Below are positions 47,802 through 56,317 of a stretch of 64,000 bases of DNA, in pieces (positions within the stretch are counted from its first letter, which is position 1; every line of letters starts with the position of its first letter). A program made the translations under genes and the position numbers. This DNA is from JAAYED01 sp040772225. GTDB taxonomy: Bacteria; Chloroflexota; Anaerolineae; UBA1429. Under the pieces are notes generated by a model. It saw only the letters and a program-made list of their open reading frames with translations, ran no database searches and had not been told where the DNA came from. Location: assembly GCA_040772225.1 (NCBI GenBank), contig JAXGYO010000002.1, forward strand, positions 1,488,001-1,552,000, in the 5' to 3' direction.

Positions 47802-48329
47802 TTACAGGTGGAGTGAGTAGACCAATCCCAGATCGCCGCTGTCGAAATAGCCATCGACATAGCCCCGGAAAGCATATCCTCGGTGCGGTAAGAGGCTCGT
47901 CGCCGGATCGTTCTTGCTCTGCACTACGGCAGTCACGCCCCGCAGCGCGCTGTTTCGCGCCCAGACCTCGCCGCCTTCCAGGAGCATACTCGCTACGCCG
48001 CGGCGCCGGTAGGGGCGGTGTACTACCAGATGCTCGATCCATCCCTGCCAGTTGTCGCGCCGCACCACCATGCTGAGATATCCAAGAACCACACCAAGTT
48101 CGTCTGCAACAAGAAAGCAGCGGCTGTTCTGCCAGACCTCAAACAAATCGTCATCGCAACGCGGATCGCGGGCCTCCACGGTTCGCGGAAGGCGCACCCG
48201 CCGGAAACCAACGGACACCTCGTCCGGACGGATAGATTCATCCATATGCCAGATGTAGCCGGTGCTATAGCTGCCATCCAGACGCTTGCAGCGTTCAATA
48301 TCGGCTATCGTTGCAGGGCGAACTTCCAT
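47802..48329 (-). CDS. GNAT family N-acetyltransferase
   Basis: 175 residues with the GNAT acetyl-CoA loop in VVHRPYRRRGVASMLLEGGEVWA (R-x-x-G-x-G/A form RRRGVA) and VTAVVQSKNDPATSLLPHRGYAFRGY. The pattern AYVLGYLSM-like and CFLVADELGVVLGYLSM precedes it. Acceptor unknown. It converges on nothing and lies upstream of the rpmH promoter on the same strand. Confidence 0.85.
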   Translation of the reverse strand: MEVRPATIADIERCKRLDGSYSTGYIWHMDESIRPDEVSVGFRRVRLPRTVEARDPRCDDDLFEVWQNSRCFLVADELGVVLGYLSMVVRRDNWQGWIEHLVVHRPYRRRGVASMLLEGGEVWARNSALRGVTAVVQSKNDPATSLLPHRGYAFRGYVDGYFDSGDLGLVYSLHL

Positions 48330-48382
48330 GCGCTACCCTCTTGAGAATCGGTTTGTACATTACAGTCCAGCGCGTGAAGGTA

Positions 48383-49342
48383 TTACCGTCGCTCTGCCCG
48401 CACCCGCGTCCCTGGCACCGCGACGCTCTCCAGAACATCCCGCACGACTTGACGCGTGTCGACATTGCGGATGCGCGCCGATGGGCTGATGATGATGCGA
48501 TGAGCGAGCACTACTTCCGCCAGGGCCTTGACATCATCGGGCGTCACAAAATCGCGCCCGTGCGTGGCCGCCAGAGCCTGCCCGGCACGGTACAATCCCA
48601 GGGATCCTCTCGGGCTGGCGCCCAAAAAGACATCCGGATAGACACGCGTCGCCTGCACCACAGCGACGATGTAATCCTTGACCAGCTGATCTACGTAGAT
48701 CTCCCTGACCTGCTTTTGCGCCGCCACCAGTTCGCGAGCCTCGGCGACCTGGCCCAGCGTCTCAAAAGGATGCCTGTGCTGTTGCGCATCGAGAATCTCG
48801 ATCTCTTCGCTTACGCTGGGATGTCCCAGCGTGATGCGCATCAGGAAGCGATCTAGCTGCGCTTCGGGCAGGGGAAAAGTCCCCTCGTACTCGATCGGAT
48901 TCTGTGTGGCCAGCACGATAAACGGCTCCGGAAGTCTGTATGTGTGTTCATCAACTGTGACCTGACGCTCCTCCATACACTCGAGCAGCGCGGACTGCGT
49001 CTTGGGAGTGGCCCGGTTGATCTCGTCGGTCAACACGATCTGCGCCAGGATAGGGCCGGGGCGAAACTCAAAGGTACGCGTCACCTGACTGAAAACCGAT
49101 ACACCGGTGACATCGCTGGGAAGAAGGTCGGGGGTAAACTGAATCCGGCTGAAACTGGCGCCGATACTGCGCGCCAGTGACTTGGCCAGCATCGTCTTGC
49201 CCACTCCGGGGACATCCTCAATCAGAATATGCCCCTGGCTCAACATGGCGACGATCGCCAGTCGCACCTCGCGGTGCTTGCCGACAATAACCTGCTCCAC
49301 ATTATTGATGATCCGGTCGGACAGTTCCTGTATCCCGGTCAT
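48383..49342 (-). CDS. MoxR family AAA+ ATPase
   Basis: 319 residues from ATG 49342 (GAGGTG upstream). Walker A EDVPGVGKTMLAKSLA at about 40-55, pore-region RIQFTPDLLPSDVTG, Walker B VLTDEINRATPKTQSALLECMEERQVT, sensor ATQNPIEYEGTFPLPEAQLDRF. MoxR ATPases act as chaperones for metal or protein maturation, usually beside a DUF58 protein and a VWA protein; neither is present here. Confidence 0.92.
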   Translation of the reverse strand: MTGIQELSDRIINNVEQVIVGKHREVRLAIVAMLSQGHILIEDVPGVGKTMLAKSLARSIGASFSRIQFTPDLLPSDVTGVSVFSQVTRTFEFRPGPILAQIVLTDEINRATPKTQSALLECMEERQVTVDEHTYRLPEPFIVLATQNPIEYEGTFPLPEAQLDRFLMRITLGHPSVSEEIEILDAQQHRHPFETLGQVAEARELVAAQKQVREIYVDQLVKDYIVAVVQATRVYPDVFLGASPRGSLGLYRAGQALAATHGRDFVTPDDVKALAEVVLAHRIIISPSARIRNVDTRQVVRDVLESVAVPGTRVRAERR

Positions 49343-49376
49343 AGAACTCACCTCAAAGAAATTCGGCACACGCTTT

Positions 49377-49405
49377 AGAATACCGTTTACCATAAGAGGT
49401 GTCAA
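49377..49405 (-). promoter_or_regulatory. promoter of the MoxR gene
   Basis: Consensus TTGACA (49400-49405), 17-nt spacer, TATTCT (49377-49382) on the minus strand. Confidence 0.65.
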
Positions 49406-49465
49406 TGTGTCCTGTTATGTATCACGTGCCTGCGTGGGCCACTCACTCAGCCTGTAGCCTCATAG

Positions 49466-49494
49466 TTGGCGTGAAGGTGCCGCGCGGCTATAAT
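49466..49494 (+). promoter_or_regulatory. promoter of greA-lysS operon
   Basis: TTGGCG (49466-49471), 17-nt spacer, perfect TATAAT (49489-49494), 35 nt before the greA ATG. Confidence 0.7.
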
Positions 49495-49528
49495 GTGTAT
49501 TCATGGATCGAGAAACAGAGGTAGAGGC

Positions 49529-49996
49529 ATGACGAACGGCCAAATTCACTATCTGACACCCGACGGCAGAGACAAGCTCCAGTCAGAGCTCAAAGAGCTG
49601 ACCACGGTGCGCCGCAAGGAGATCGCCGACGACCTGCGACGTGCGATAGAGGAAGGCGATCTAAGCGAGAATTTCGGCTATACCGAGACCAAGCGCCAGC
49701 AGGCGCTGCTCGAAGGCCGCATTCGCGAGATACAGACCCTATTGGCTAACGCGGCCACCCTCGAGAATAGCAACAACAGCCATGCCTCGCTCGGATCGAC
49801 GGTTCAGATCCAGGAGCCGGGCCAGGAGCCTGAGACCTATCAAATCGTCGGCCCTGCCGAGGCAAATCCGCGTCTAGGTCGTATCTCTCACGAATCACCG
49901 CTAGGGCGAGCCATCCTGGGCCATCGTCCGGGAGATGACGTCGAGGCGGAGACCCCGGGCGGCAAGCTCTGTTTCAAGATCCTCAGTCTCCAATAG
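49529..49996 (+). CDS. greA: transcription elongation factor GreA
   Basis: 155 residues from ATG 49529 (GAGG upstream; an ATG at 49493 lies on the -10 element and is rejected). N-terminal coiled coil with LTPDGRDKLQSELKEL and the tip signature GDLSENFGYTETKRQQALLEGRI (catalytic acidic Asp/Glu pair), C-terminal FKBP-like domain ending SPLGRAILGHRPGDDVEAETPGG. It rescues backtracked RNA polymerase. Pairs with lysS, 47 nt downstream, as in many genomes. Confidence 0.95.
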   Translation: MTNGQIHYLTPDGRDKLQSELKELTTVRRKEIADDLRRAIEEGDLSENFGYTETKRQQALLEGRIREIQTLLANAATLENSNNSHASLGSTVQIQEPGQEPETYQIVGPAEANPRLGRISHESPLGRAILGHRPGDDVEAETPGGKLCFKILSLQ

Positions 49997-50043
49997 TTGC
50001 GGCGGCTCTCCGCCTCCAACGCCACTTTCGCCAAGGATGCGCC

Positions 50044-51540
50044 ATGCCTGAGACCAATGACCGCCGCGAACAGCGCCTCGAGAAACTCGGCCGTCTTCGT
50101 GAACTGGGTATAGACCCATACCCGCCTCGCGCAGAACACTCACACACCGCCGCAGAGGCCATCGCTGCCTTTGTTCCGGATACAGAGGAGCCAGTATCCG
50201 TCAGTGTAGCAGGTCGCGTGGTGGCCTTGCGCGTCATGGGCGGGTCAACCTTTGCCCACATCGCGGACGGAACGGGACGGATTCAGATCTACCTCCGTCG
50301 AGACGTGCTCGGTGAAGAGGCCTACGACGTCTTTCGGCGCCTGATTGACCTGGGCGACTTTGTTTGGGCCGAGGGCACCCTATTCCAAACGAGAACAGGC
50401 GAGACAACCGTCAACGTCAGCAACTGGAAGTTTCTGTCCAAGACGCTGCGCCCGTTGCCCGAAAAGTGGCACGGCTTGCGCGATGTCGAAACGCGCTACC
50501 GCCAGCGCTACCTGGATCTGGTGGCCAACGACGAGGTGCGCGAGATATTCATCACCCGCAGCCGTATCGTGGCATCCATCCGGCGTTTGCTGGACGAGCG
50601 TGGCTTTATCGAGGTAGAGACGCCGGTGCTGCAGCCGATCTACGGCGGGGCAGCCGCACGCCCGTTTACCACCTATCATAACGAACTGGAACAGACCTTT
50701 TATCTGCGCATCGCCGATGAGCTCTATCTCAAACGGCTGATCATCGGCGGGCTGGACAAGGTCTATGAGATTGGCCATAACTTTCGTAACGAGGGCATCT
50801 CGACACGGCATAACCCCGAGTTCACCGTTATCGAGCTGTACCAGGCCTACGCTGACTATGAAGAGATCATGCGTCTGGTAGAGACGCTGTATTCAGAGAC
50901 CGCTCGCCAGGTCCTCGGGAGCGAGACGATCACCTACGAGGGCCACGAGATCTCCTTGACTCCGCCCTGGCGGCGCATCAGCATGCGCGACGCCATTCTG
51001 GAGCACTCGGGCATCGATATCGAAGAGTTCAACACGCTGGATGCGCTGATGACGACGGCCCAGGCCAGGGGGATCGCGATGACACCGCAGCCCGGTTGGG
51101 GCAAGGCCGTGGAGAAGCTCTTTGAGCTCTGCGTCGAGCCCACCCTGATCCAGCCCACCTTTGTCACCGACTACCCGATCGACATCTCGCCTCTGGCCAA
51201 GAAAAAGCCCGGCGCACCGCATCTCGTGGAGCGATTCGAGTTTTTCATAGGCGCTTTGGAGTGTGGAAACGCCTTTACCGAGCTGAACGATCCCCTGGAT
51301 CAGCGAGAGCGGTTTGCCGCCCAGGTGGAGGCAGCCGCCAGGGGAGATACCGAAGCCCATCCCATGGACGAGGACTTTATCACCGCCATGGAGCATGGCA
51401 TGCCCCCCACGGGAGGCCTAGGCTTTGGCATCGACCGCATGGTCATGCTGTTCACCGGACAGTCCTCCATCCGTGAGGTGATTTTGTTCCCTGCACTGCG
51501 CAACCGTACAGAGCCTCTGGCGGATGAGCACGAGGAATGA
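50044..51540 (+). CDS. lysS: lysyl-tRNA synthetase, class II
   Basis: 498 residues. N-terminal OB anticodon domain (VAGRVVALRVMGGSTFAHI), then the class II core: motif 1 FIEVETPVLQPIYGGAAARPF, motif 2 FRNEGISTRHNPEFT and motif 3 GLGFGIDRMVMLFTGQSSIREV. It charges tRNA-Lys. Its TGA overlaps the ATG of the deaminase gene. Confidence 0.97.
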   Translation: MPETNDRREQRLEKLGRLRELGIDPYPPRAEHSHTAAEAIAAFVPDTEEPVSVSVAGRVVALRVMGGSTFAHIADGTGRIQIYLRRDVLGEEAYDVFRRLIDLGDFVWAEGTLFQTRTGETTVNVSNWKFLSKTLRPLPEKWHGLRDVETRYRQRYLDLVANDEVREIFITRSRIVASIRRLLDERGFIEVETPVLQPIYGGAAARPFTTYHNELEQTFYLRIADELYLKRLIIGGLDKVYEIGHNFRNEGISTRHNPEFTVIELYQAYADYEEIMRLVETLYSETARQVLGSETITYEGHEISLTPPWRRISMRDAILEHSGIDIEEFNTLDALMTTAQARGIAMTPQPGWGKAVEKLFELCVEPTLIQPTFVTDYPIDISPLAKKKPGAPHLVERFEFFIGALECGNAFTELNDPLDQRERFAAQVEAAARGDTEAHPMDEDFITAMEHGMPPTGGLGFGIDRMVMLFTGQSSIREVILFPALRNRTEPLADEHEE

Positions 51541-51917
51541 TACCGGAAGGCTTTGAGACGCTCTGCGAAAAGGCCCGCGCAGTGCTGAACCCTCGCAGAC
51601 TCTCGGATAGCGCAGAGGCCGGCGGCGTGGGACCCGCACTCTTGGCCGACGACGGACATGTTTACACAGGCGTCTGCATCGACACCGGCTCCTCGATGGG
51701 CTTTTGCGCCGAGCACGCTGCCGCGGGCGCGATGGTCACAGCCGGGGCCAACCGGGTGCTCCGCATGGTCGCTGTGCTCTGGGACGGCTCGGTCATCCCT
51801 CCCTGCGGCCGCTGTCGCGAGTTCATCAGCCAGCTGCATCCTGACAACCTGGACGCCGAGGTGATGGTGACCGAGGATCGCGTGGTCACCCTGCGCGAGT
51901 TGCTGCCGTATCACTAG
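51537..51917 (+). CDS. cytidine deaminase-like protein
   Basis: 126 residues beginning in an ATGA overlap with lysS. Zinc deaminase motifs CAEHAA (Cys, catalytic Glu) and PCGRCRE (two Cys) in the usual spacing. The N-terminal region is not the standard Cdd YSxFxVGAA type, and the protein is closer in layout to the short cytidine/blasticidin-S deaminase-like family. It is the second deaminase in the window, beside the Cdd-DeoC fusion. Substrate uncertain. Confidence 0.82.
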   Translation: MIPEGFETLCEKARAVLNPRRLSDSAEAGGVGPALLADDGHVYTGVCIDTGSSMGFCAEHAAAGAMVTAGANRVLRMVAVLWDGSVIPPCGRCREFISQLHPDNLDAEVMVTEDRVVTLRELLPYH

Positions 51918-51942
51918 AGGTCACAGGACACCGCTTGAAGAG

Positions 51943-51976
51943 ACGCCTCCGCCGGGCTAGCCCGGCGGAGGCGTCA
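51943..51976. terminator. bidirectional hairpin between convergent genes
   Basis: A perfect 34-nt GC-rich palindrome between the deaminase gene (plus) and the UxaA gene (minus). The T tract is weak on both sides. Confidence 0.65.
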
Positions 51977-51996
51977 TCGTCTGCAGAGATACCAGT

Positions 51997-53163
51997 CTAG
52001 TAGATCGGCCCAAGGCGCAACATCGAGAACTCCTCATGGCCCAGCGTCTCGGCGATAGAGGGCATACCTGAGCTTACGCGTAGCACCAGCTCATAGAGCC
52101 GATTGCCCACCTGTTCCACCGATTCTTGCCCGGAGATGATTGTGCTGGCATCCAGGTCGATGTCGGACCCCATCCGGGCCCAGGTGTGTGCATTGCCGGT
52201 CACTTTGACCACCGGGGCGATAGCATTGCCCATGGGGTTGCCACGGCCGGTGGTAAACGTCACCATCTGGCAGCCGGCCGCCACCAGTCCGGTGACCGAC
52301 GCCGGATCGTTCCCGGGAGTATCCATGAAAGACAGCCCTGCAACCGTCGGCGGCTGCCCGTACTTGAGCACCTGAACAAAGGGCGAGTGCCCGCCTTTGA
52401 GAATGTCTCCCAGCGCTTTTTCCTCCACGGTGGTGATGCCGCCGCGCACGTTGCCGGGGCTGGGCTGCTTGCCCATGAAATCCTCCCCGGTGGCCTTGAG
52501 CCAGCGCTCACAGCTCTGCACGGTCTCCATCAGTTCCCTGGCCACCGCAGGATTGGCGGCGCGATCCACCATGATGTGCTCAGCACCCAGTAGTTCGCTG
52601 GTTTCTGCCAGAATGACCCTGGCGCCCTGCGCCACCATCAGGTCACTAAAGGCGCCCATGGCCGGATTCGCGGCCATGCCAGAGGTCGCATCTGAGCCGC
52701 CGCATTCGAGACCAATCGTCAGCGAGGCCACAGGACATGCCACGCGATTGAGCTTTTCGGCCCGCTGTCGCATCTGGTGAGCCAGTTCAACACCCCGCGA
52801 GACCGTCCGGGCAGTGCCCCCCAGTTCCTGAATTGTGAGCAACTCTACCGGAGCGGTGCCGTTGCCAGCCTTTTCTGCCAGCAGATGGGCGTTGAGCGTC
52901 TCACATCCCAGGCTAACTACAAGGGTACCGATGACATTAGGATGTCGCGCGTACTGCGCCAGCAGGTCCGTCGCCAGAGCGATATCGCCTTCGGTTTCGC
53001 CACAACCGCCCGTATAATTGAGCAGAGCAGCGCCATCCACGAGCGAGGCGATTCGCGCAGCAGCATGTTGTGCACAGCCACAGGAGGGGATGACCGCGAC
53101 GAGATTACGCACGCCCACCGAGCCATCGGCACGCTGGTAGCCCTGGAAGGAATCAGCGATCAC
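51997..53163 (-). CDS. UxaA family hydrolase, large (catalytic) part
   Basis: 388 residues with the altronate/galactarate dehydratase family pattern: RADGSVGVRNLVAVIPSCGC, LNYTGGCGETEGD, TIGLECGGSDATSGMAANPA, FMDTPGNDPASVTGLVAAGC and FTTGRGNPMGNAIAPVVKVTGN. The upper-case Cys residues are candidates for metal or iron-sulfur binding. It dehydrates a hexonate or sugar acid. The N-terminal SAF domain is supplied by the upstream 92-residue gene (4-nt overlap). Confidence 0.9.
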   Translation of the reverse strand: MIADSFQGYQRADGSVGVRNLVAVIPSCGCAQHAAARIASLVDGAALLNYTGGCGETEGDIALATDLLAQYARHPNVIGTLVVSLGCETLNAHLLAEKAGNGTAPVELLTIQELGGTARTVSRGVELAHQMRQRAEKLNRVACPVASLTIGLECGGSDATSGMAANPAMGAFSDLMVAQGARVILAETSELLGAEHIMVDRAANPAVARELMETVQSCERWLKATGEDFMGKQPSPGNVRGGITTVEEKALGDILKGGHSPFVQVLKYGQPPTVAGLSFMDTPGNDPASVTGLVAAGCQMVTFTTGRGNPMGNAIAPVVKVTGNAHTWARMGSDIDLDASTIISGQESVEQVGNRLYELVLRVSSGMPSIAETLGHEEFSMLRLGPIY

Positions 53164-53438
53164 TGGGCGGCTCCTCTCACGCTGCGAAGATTATGCACAT
53201 GGACGTGCTCACCCGGCGCAATATCTCCTTCAGCCAGGCCGATACTGGCGCCGTATTTGAGGATCTCTTCGCCATCGCGTATCGGCACGAGCGCCACCTT
53301 GTGACCGAAGGGTATCCCTTGTCGGGTCACCACGCCTTTGCCATGACCACAGGTCGGTTCAACCTCCGTCCCAGCCTGGAGATCATGCAACGCCACACCC
53401 ACGGAATCGCCTGGATGTATCACCAGAGTATTCGACAT
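53160..53438 (-). CDS. UxaA family hydrolase, SAF domain part
   Basis: 92 residues of SAF type: LVIHPGDSVGVALHDLQAGTEV, QGIPFGHKVALVPI, and the C-terminal YGASIGLAEGDIAPGEHVHVHN. Equivalent to the N-terminal domain of one-chain UxaA. ATGA overlap with the large part makes a two-gene unit. Split forms are known for this family. Confidence 0.9.
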   Translation of the reverse strand: MSNTLVIHPGDSVGVALHDLQAGTEVEPTCGHGKGVVTRQGIPFGHKVALVPIRDGEEILKYGASIGLAEGDIAPGEHVHVHNLRSVRGAAQ

Positions 53439-53576
53439 GACTCGCCTCCCAACGCGACATTAACCTCAATTCTAGCATGCCCGGCATAGAGGGTGAAATC
53501 GCCACGCCCTGGCACATGGGCCGTTTTATGGCTAATATCTGTGCATGACCTACACAACTGAGATAGGTGAGTCATC

Positions 53577-54734
53577 GTGGCACTAACGCCGAGTAAGAGG
53601 GACCGGCTGGCACTGGATCATATGCGCATCGAGGATGCCTTGCGGGCGCGAGGCCTGTGCGCAGAACCTTATCCTGTCATCCGTGATCGCGGACGGGCCG
53701 AGGGCAGTGGGGCGGCGCGCGCCTACCCCATCCAGGGCATACTCAAGTATCATGGGATGGCCGACTGGGCCCTGCGAACGGCTTACCTCCCCAGCATCTC
53801 GGTGAACAATGACGCTGCCTATACGCTCACTCTGGTCCAGTTCGACGCAGGCCTCGATACAGATCTGGTGACGATCAATGGCCTTCCGGCCGATGCCCAT
53901 GCCCGCAGCCGCGTCGTTCAGACCCTCAACGCTGTACGGTCTCTGGCGCGGATCGAGACGCGCGCGCTGGTCGTATCCCACAACGTCACGCGCGCCACGC
54001 GCGTAGGCAAGGGCCTTGGGACGAGCGCATCCGCATCGGCAGCCCTCGCCATGGCTGCCATCTCCGCCACGCTCGGGTCAGAGCTGGCCGTAAACCGCCG
54101 TTTCCTCAGCTGCCTGTCGCGGTTGCTCGCAGGATCGGGTTGCCGCAGCGCCACGGGGGGCGTGTCGCTGTGGCTCTCCCATCCGAACGTATCGCATGAG
54201 GACAGCTATGCCATCCGGCTCGACCAGCGCGATGAACTGGCAGACATGCGACTTGTGACAGTCCCCATCGATTCGCGCATTGGGCTTGCGACAGAGGCCG
54301 CCCATCGCGAGGCGCCTCAGAGCCCGTTTTTCGCCCCGTGGTGCATGAGCCGGGCAGATGAGGTCATCGACTGCGTGGATGCCATTCAGCGTGGAGACTG
54401 GCGCGTGCTGGGCCGCTGGGCGGAGCTAGACAGCATCCGCCTGCACGGGGTGACCATGACGGGCAGCATGGAAAACAAGCTGTTTGCCTGGGAGCCGGAG
54501 AACATTCCGCTTTTCAGACTGTGCAACGACCTGAGGAGCGCGAGCATACCCGCCTATTTCTCCACCGACACGGGGCCCACAATGGTCATTCTGACGGATC
54601 GCCAGCATGTCACAGAGGTCGCTCAGGCCATCCGTGACCTCAACATGCACCTCGAGGTCATTGAGGGGGAGGTTGCAGGGCCAGCAGAACTGGTAGCTGC
54701 CAATGATGCGCGCCTGGAACTGGGAGTAGCGTGA
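53577..54734 (+). CDS. phosphomevalonate decarboxylase-like GHMP protein (archaeal type)
   Basis: 385 residues from GTG 53577. GHMP-family layout: N-terminal YPIQGILKYHG (48-60 region), the phosphate loop GKGLGTSASASAALA (145-157), SGCRSATGGVSLW and FSTDTGPTM with Asp331 matching the catalytic Asp of mevalonate diphosphate decarboxylase. The bacterial/eukaryotic YWGK motif is replaced by YHGM, the arrangement I recall from archaeal phosphomevalonate decarboxylases and mevalonate 3-kinases. A role in isopentenyl phosphate formation is likely, with an isopentenyl phosphate kinase expected elsewhere. The exact substrate is inference. Confidence 0.82.
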   Translation: MALTPSKRDRLALDHMRIEDALRARGLCAEPYPVIRDRGRAEGSGAARAYPIQGILKYHGMADWALRTAYLPSISVNNDAAYTLTLVQFDAGLDTDLVTINGLPADAHARSRVVQTLNAVRSLARIETRALVVSHNVTRATRVGKGLGTSASASAALAMAAISATLGSELAVNRRFLSCLSRLLAGSGCRSATGGVSLWLSHPNVSHEDSYAIRLDQRDELADMRLVTVPIDSRIGLATEAAHREAPQSPFFAPWCMSRADEVIDCVDAIQRGDWRVLGRWAELDSIRLHGVTMTGSMENKLFAWEPENIPLFRLCNDLRSASIPAYFSTDTGPTMVILTDRQHVTEVAQAIRDLNMHLEVIEGEVAGPAELVAANDARLELGVA

Positions 54735-55348
54735 TGCCGCTGCCTGTTCTTTCCGATAGAGAGGTGACACTTCGCCCCCCGCTCCCTGAGGACATACAGG
54801 ACCGGTTGCGCGTGGGCAGAGTGCCAGAATACATCCTTATGTGTGGTGGCGAACCGGATGACAGCACGGCATATGCGGAGGCTGATGCCATCGCGTGGTA
54901 CGAGCGCGCTCTCTCAGAGCCTTACGGGTGGTGCATCGAGGTCGGCAAGCGCTGTATCGGGCACGCGCGCCTGCACTCGGTCAATGAGGCGGACAGGCGG
55001 GCGCGCTACGCCATCGGCATCTTTGACCCATCCGCCTGGGGGCACGGATACGGAACGCGTGCCACGAAACTGGTGCTCCGCTATGCCTTTGAGGAACTGT
55101 CCTTGCACCGCGTCGATCTGCGCGTCCTGGCCTATAACAGGCGCGCCATCGCCTGCTACACCGCCACAGGATTTCGCCGAGAAGGCATTGAACGTGAGGC
55201 TGCGTACATCGGCGGACGCTGGCACGATGATGTGAGCATGAGCATCCTTGAGCAAGAGTATCGCGCCCAAAACAGCACGGCGGGTGAGCGAGCTGAGACA
55301 GCCACTGAAGGGGCACAGCGTGACTCTTGCATGCGAGGGGTAGTGTAG
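54734..55348 (+). CDS. GNAT family acetyltransferase (RimJ/RimL type)
   Basis: 204 residues from ATG 54734, which overlaps the previous TGA. It follows the RimJ-like pattern: VTLRPPLPED, YAIGIFDPSAWGHGYGTRATKLVLRYAFEEL (acetyl-CoA loop with GxGxG-like G-H-G-Y-G-T) and HRVDLRVLAYNRRAIACYTATGFRREG. The C-terminal 35 residues are low complexity. Target unknown. Translationally coupled to the decarboxylase-like gene, but no functional tie is evident. Confidence 0.85.
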   Translation: MPLPVLSDREVTLRPPLPEDIQDRLRVGRVPEYILMCGGEPDDSTAYAEADAIAWYERALSEPYGWCIEVGKRCIGHARLHSVNEADRRARYAIGIFDPSAWGHGYGTRATKLVLRYAFEELSLHRVDLRVLAYNRRAIACYTATGFRREGIEREAAYIGGRWHDDVSMSILEQEYRAQNSTAGERAETATEGAQRDSCMRGVV

Positions 55349-55361
55349 GAGGTCAGAATCT

Positions 55362-56120
55362 ATGGAACTCTCGGGGAGACGCGCTCTGGTGACCGGCGCC
55401 GGCATCGGAATCGGCCGCGAGGTTGCCCTGGAGCTCGCCCGGCAGGGTGCGGATGTGGTGTTGAGCTATCATGCCAGCGGCGATGGGGCCCACAGTGCGG
55501 TTAAAGAGATCCAGGGGATCGGCAGGCGGGCACGCGCCCTGCAGGCCGACCTCAGCCAGATCGACGCCTGCTTTGCCCTGGTCGAGAGTTCTGTCGAGTT
55601 CCTGGGCGGTCTCGACATTCTGGTGAACAACGCGGGGCGTACCGACACGACGCCATTTCAGGATGTCACGCCAGAGCTGTTCGACCGGCTCTTTGCCACC
55701 AACATGCGCTCCCAGTTCTTTATCGCCCAGCGCGCCTTGCCCTATCTAGAGGCGGGCAAAGGCGCCATCATAAACATGACCTCAGTCCATGCGCTGGCAT
55801 CCATGCCGAGCCACACGGTCTACGAAGCTACCAAGGGCGCCATAGCCACATGGACGCGCGGGCTCGCCGTTGAGCTGGCGCCGATGCATATACGGGTGAA
55901 CGCCGTTGCCCCCGGCGCCATTGAGGTGCCCAGATACTATGATCGCAAGGACTATTCCTCCGACGAAATGGGCGCCAAGGTTCCGTGGGGCGAGGTGGGG
56001 CGTCCCCTCGATATCGCCCACATGTGCGCGTTTCTGGCCTCGGACCGGGCTGCCTACATCACTGGAGCCACATTTGTGGTCGACGGAGGCCTCGCGGCGC
56101 GGATGTCGCTCTTTGTCTAG
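55362..56120 (+). CDS. short-chain dehydrogenase/reductase (SDR)
   Basis: 252 residues, classical SDR: TGAGIGIGREVALE cofactor motif, NNAG, catalytic Ser near INMTSVHA, Tyr and Lys in YEATKGA, then the GVGR/ITGATFVVDGG C-terminal pattern. AGGAGGTC lies before the ATG. Closest to 3-oxoacyl-ACP reductase or glucose-dehydrogenase-type SDRs; substrate unknown. Follows the GNAT by 13 nt in one unit. Confidence 0.9.
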   Translation: MELSGRRALVTGAGIGIGREVALELARQGADVVLSYHASGDGAHSAVKEIQGIGRRARALQADLSQIDACFALVESSVEFLGGLDILVNNAGRTDTTPFQDVTPELFDRLFATNMRSQFFIAQRALPYLEAGKGAIINMTSVHALASMPSHTVYEATKGAIATWTRGLAVELAPMHIRVNAVAPGAIEVPRYYDRKDYSSDEMGAKVPWGEVGRPLDIAHMCAFLASDRAAYITGATFVVDGGLAARMSLFV

Positions 56121-56150
56121 GGAGAATGGCAGGGGCCAGCCCCGAGCTGT

Positions 56151-56179
56151 TTGTGCGCACTTGGGAGCTCCTGTATAAT
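56151..56179 (+). promoter_or_regulatory. promoter of lysC-asd operon
   Basis: TTGTGC (56151-56156), 17-nt spacer, perfect TATAAT (56174-56179). It leaves a leader of about 130 nt before the lysC ATG, in which no lysine riboswitch or leader peptide was recognised. Confidence 0.6.
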
Positions 56180-56317
56180 TCCCCGCAATCCGGACTGCCC
56201 CTAGCAGAACGGTATCCCTTCCTTCTTCGGCAACGCTGCCCCTGCCCAGTGTCGGCCTCGCGCCATGATCGGCGATCGTGCTCTTTGCGCCGCGCACCCT
56301 GTACGGGAGAACAACCC

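Noticed and set aside
56180..56317. Lysine riboswitch or leader peptide upstream of lysC
   Set aside because: The leader of about 130 nt is too short for a lysine riboswitch and shows no run of Lys or Thr codons in a small frame.
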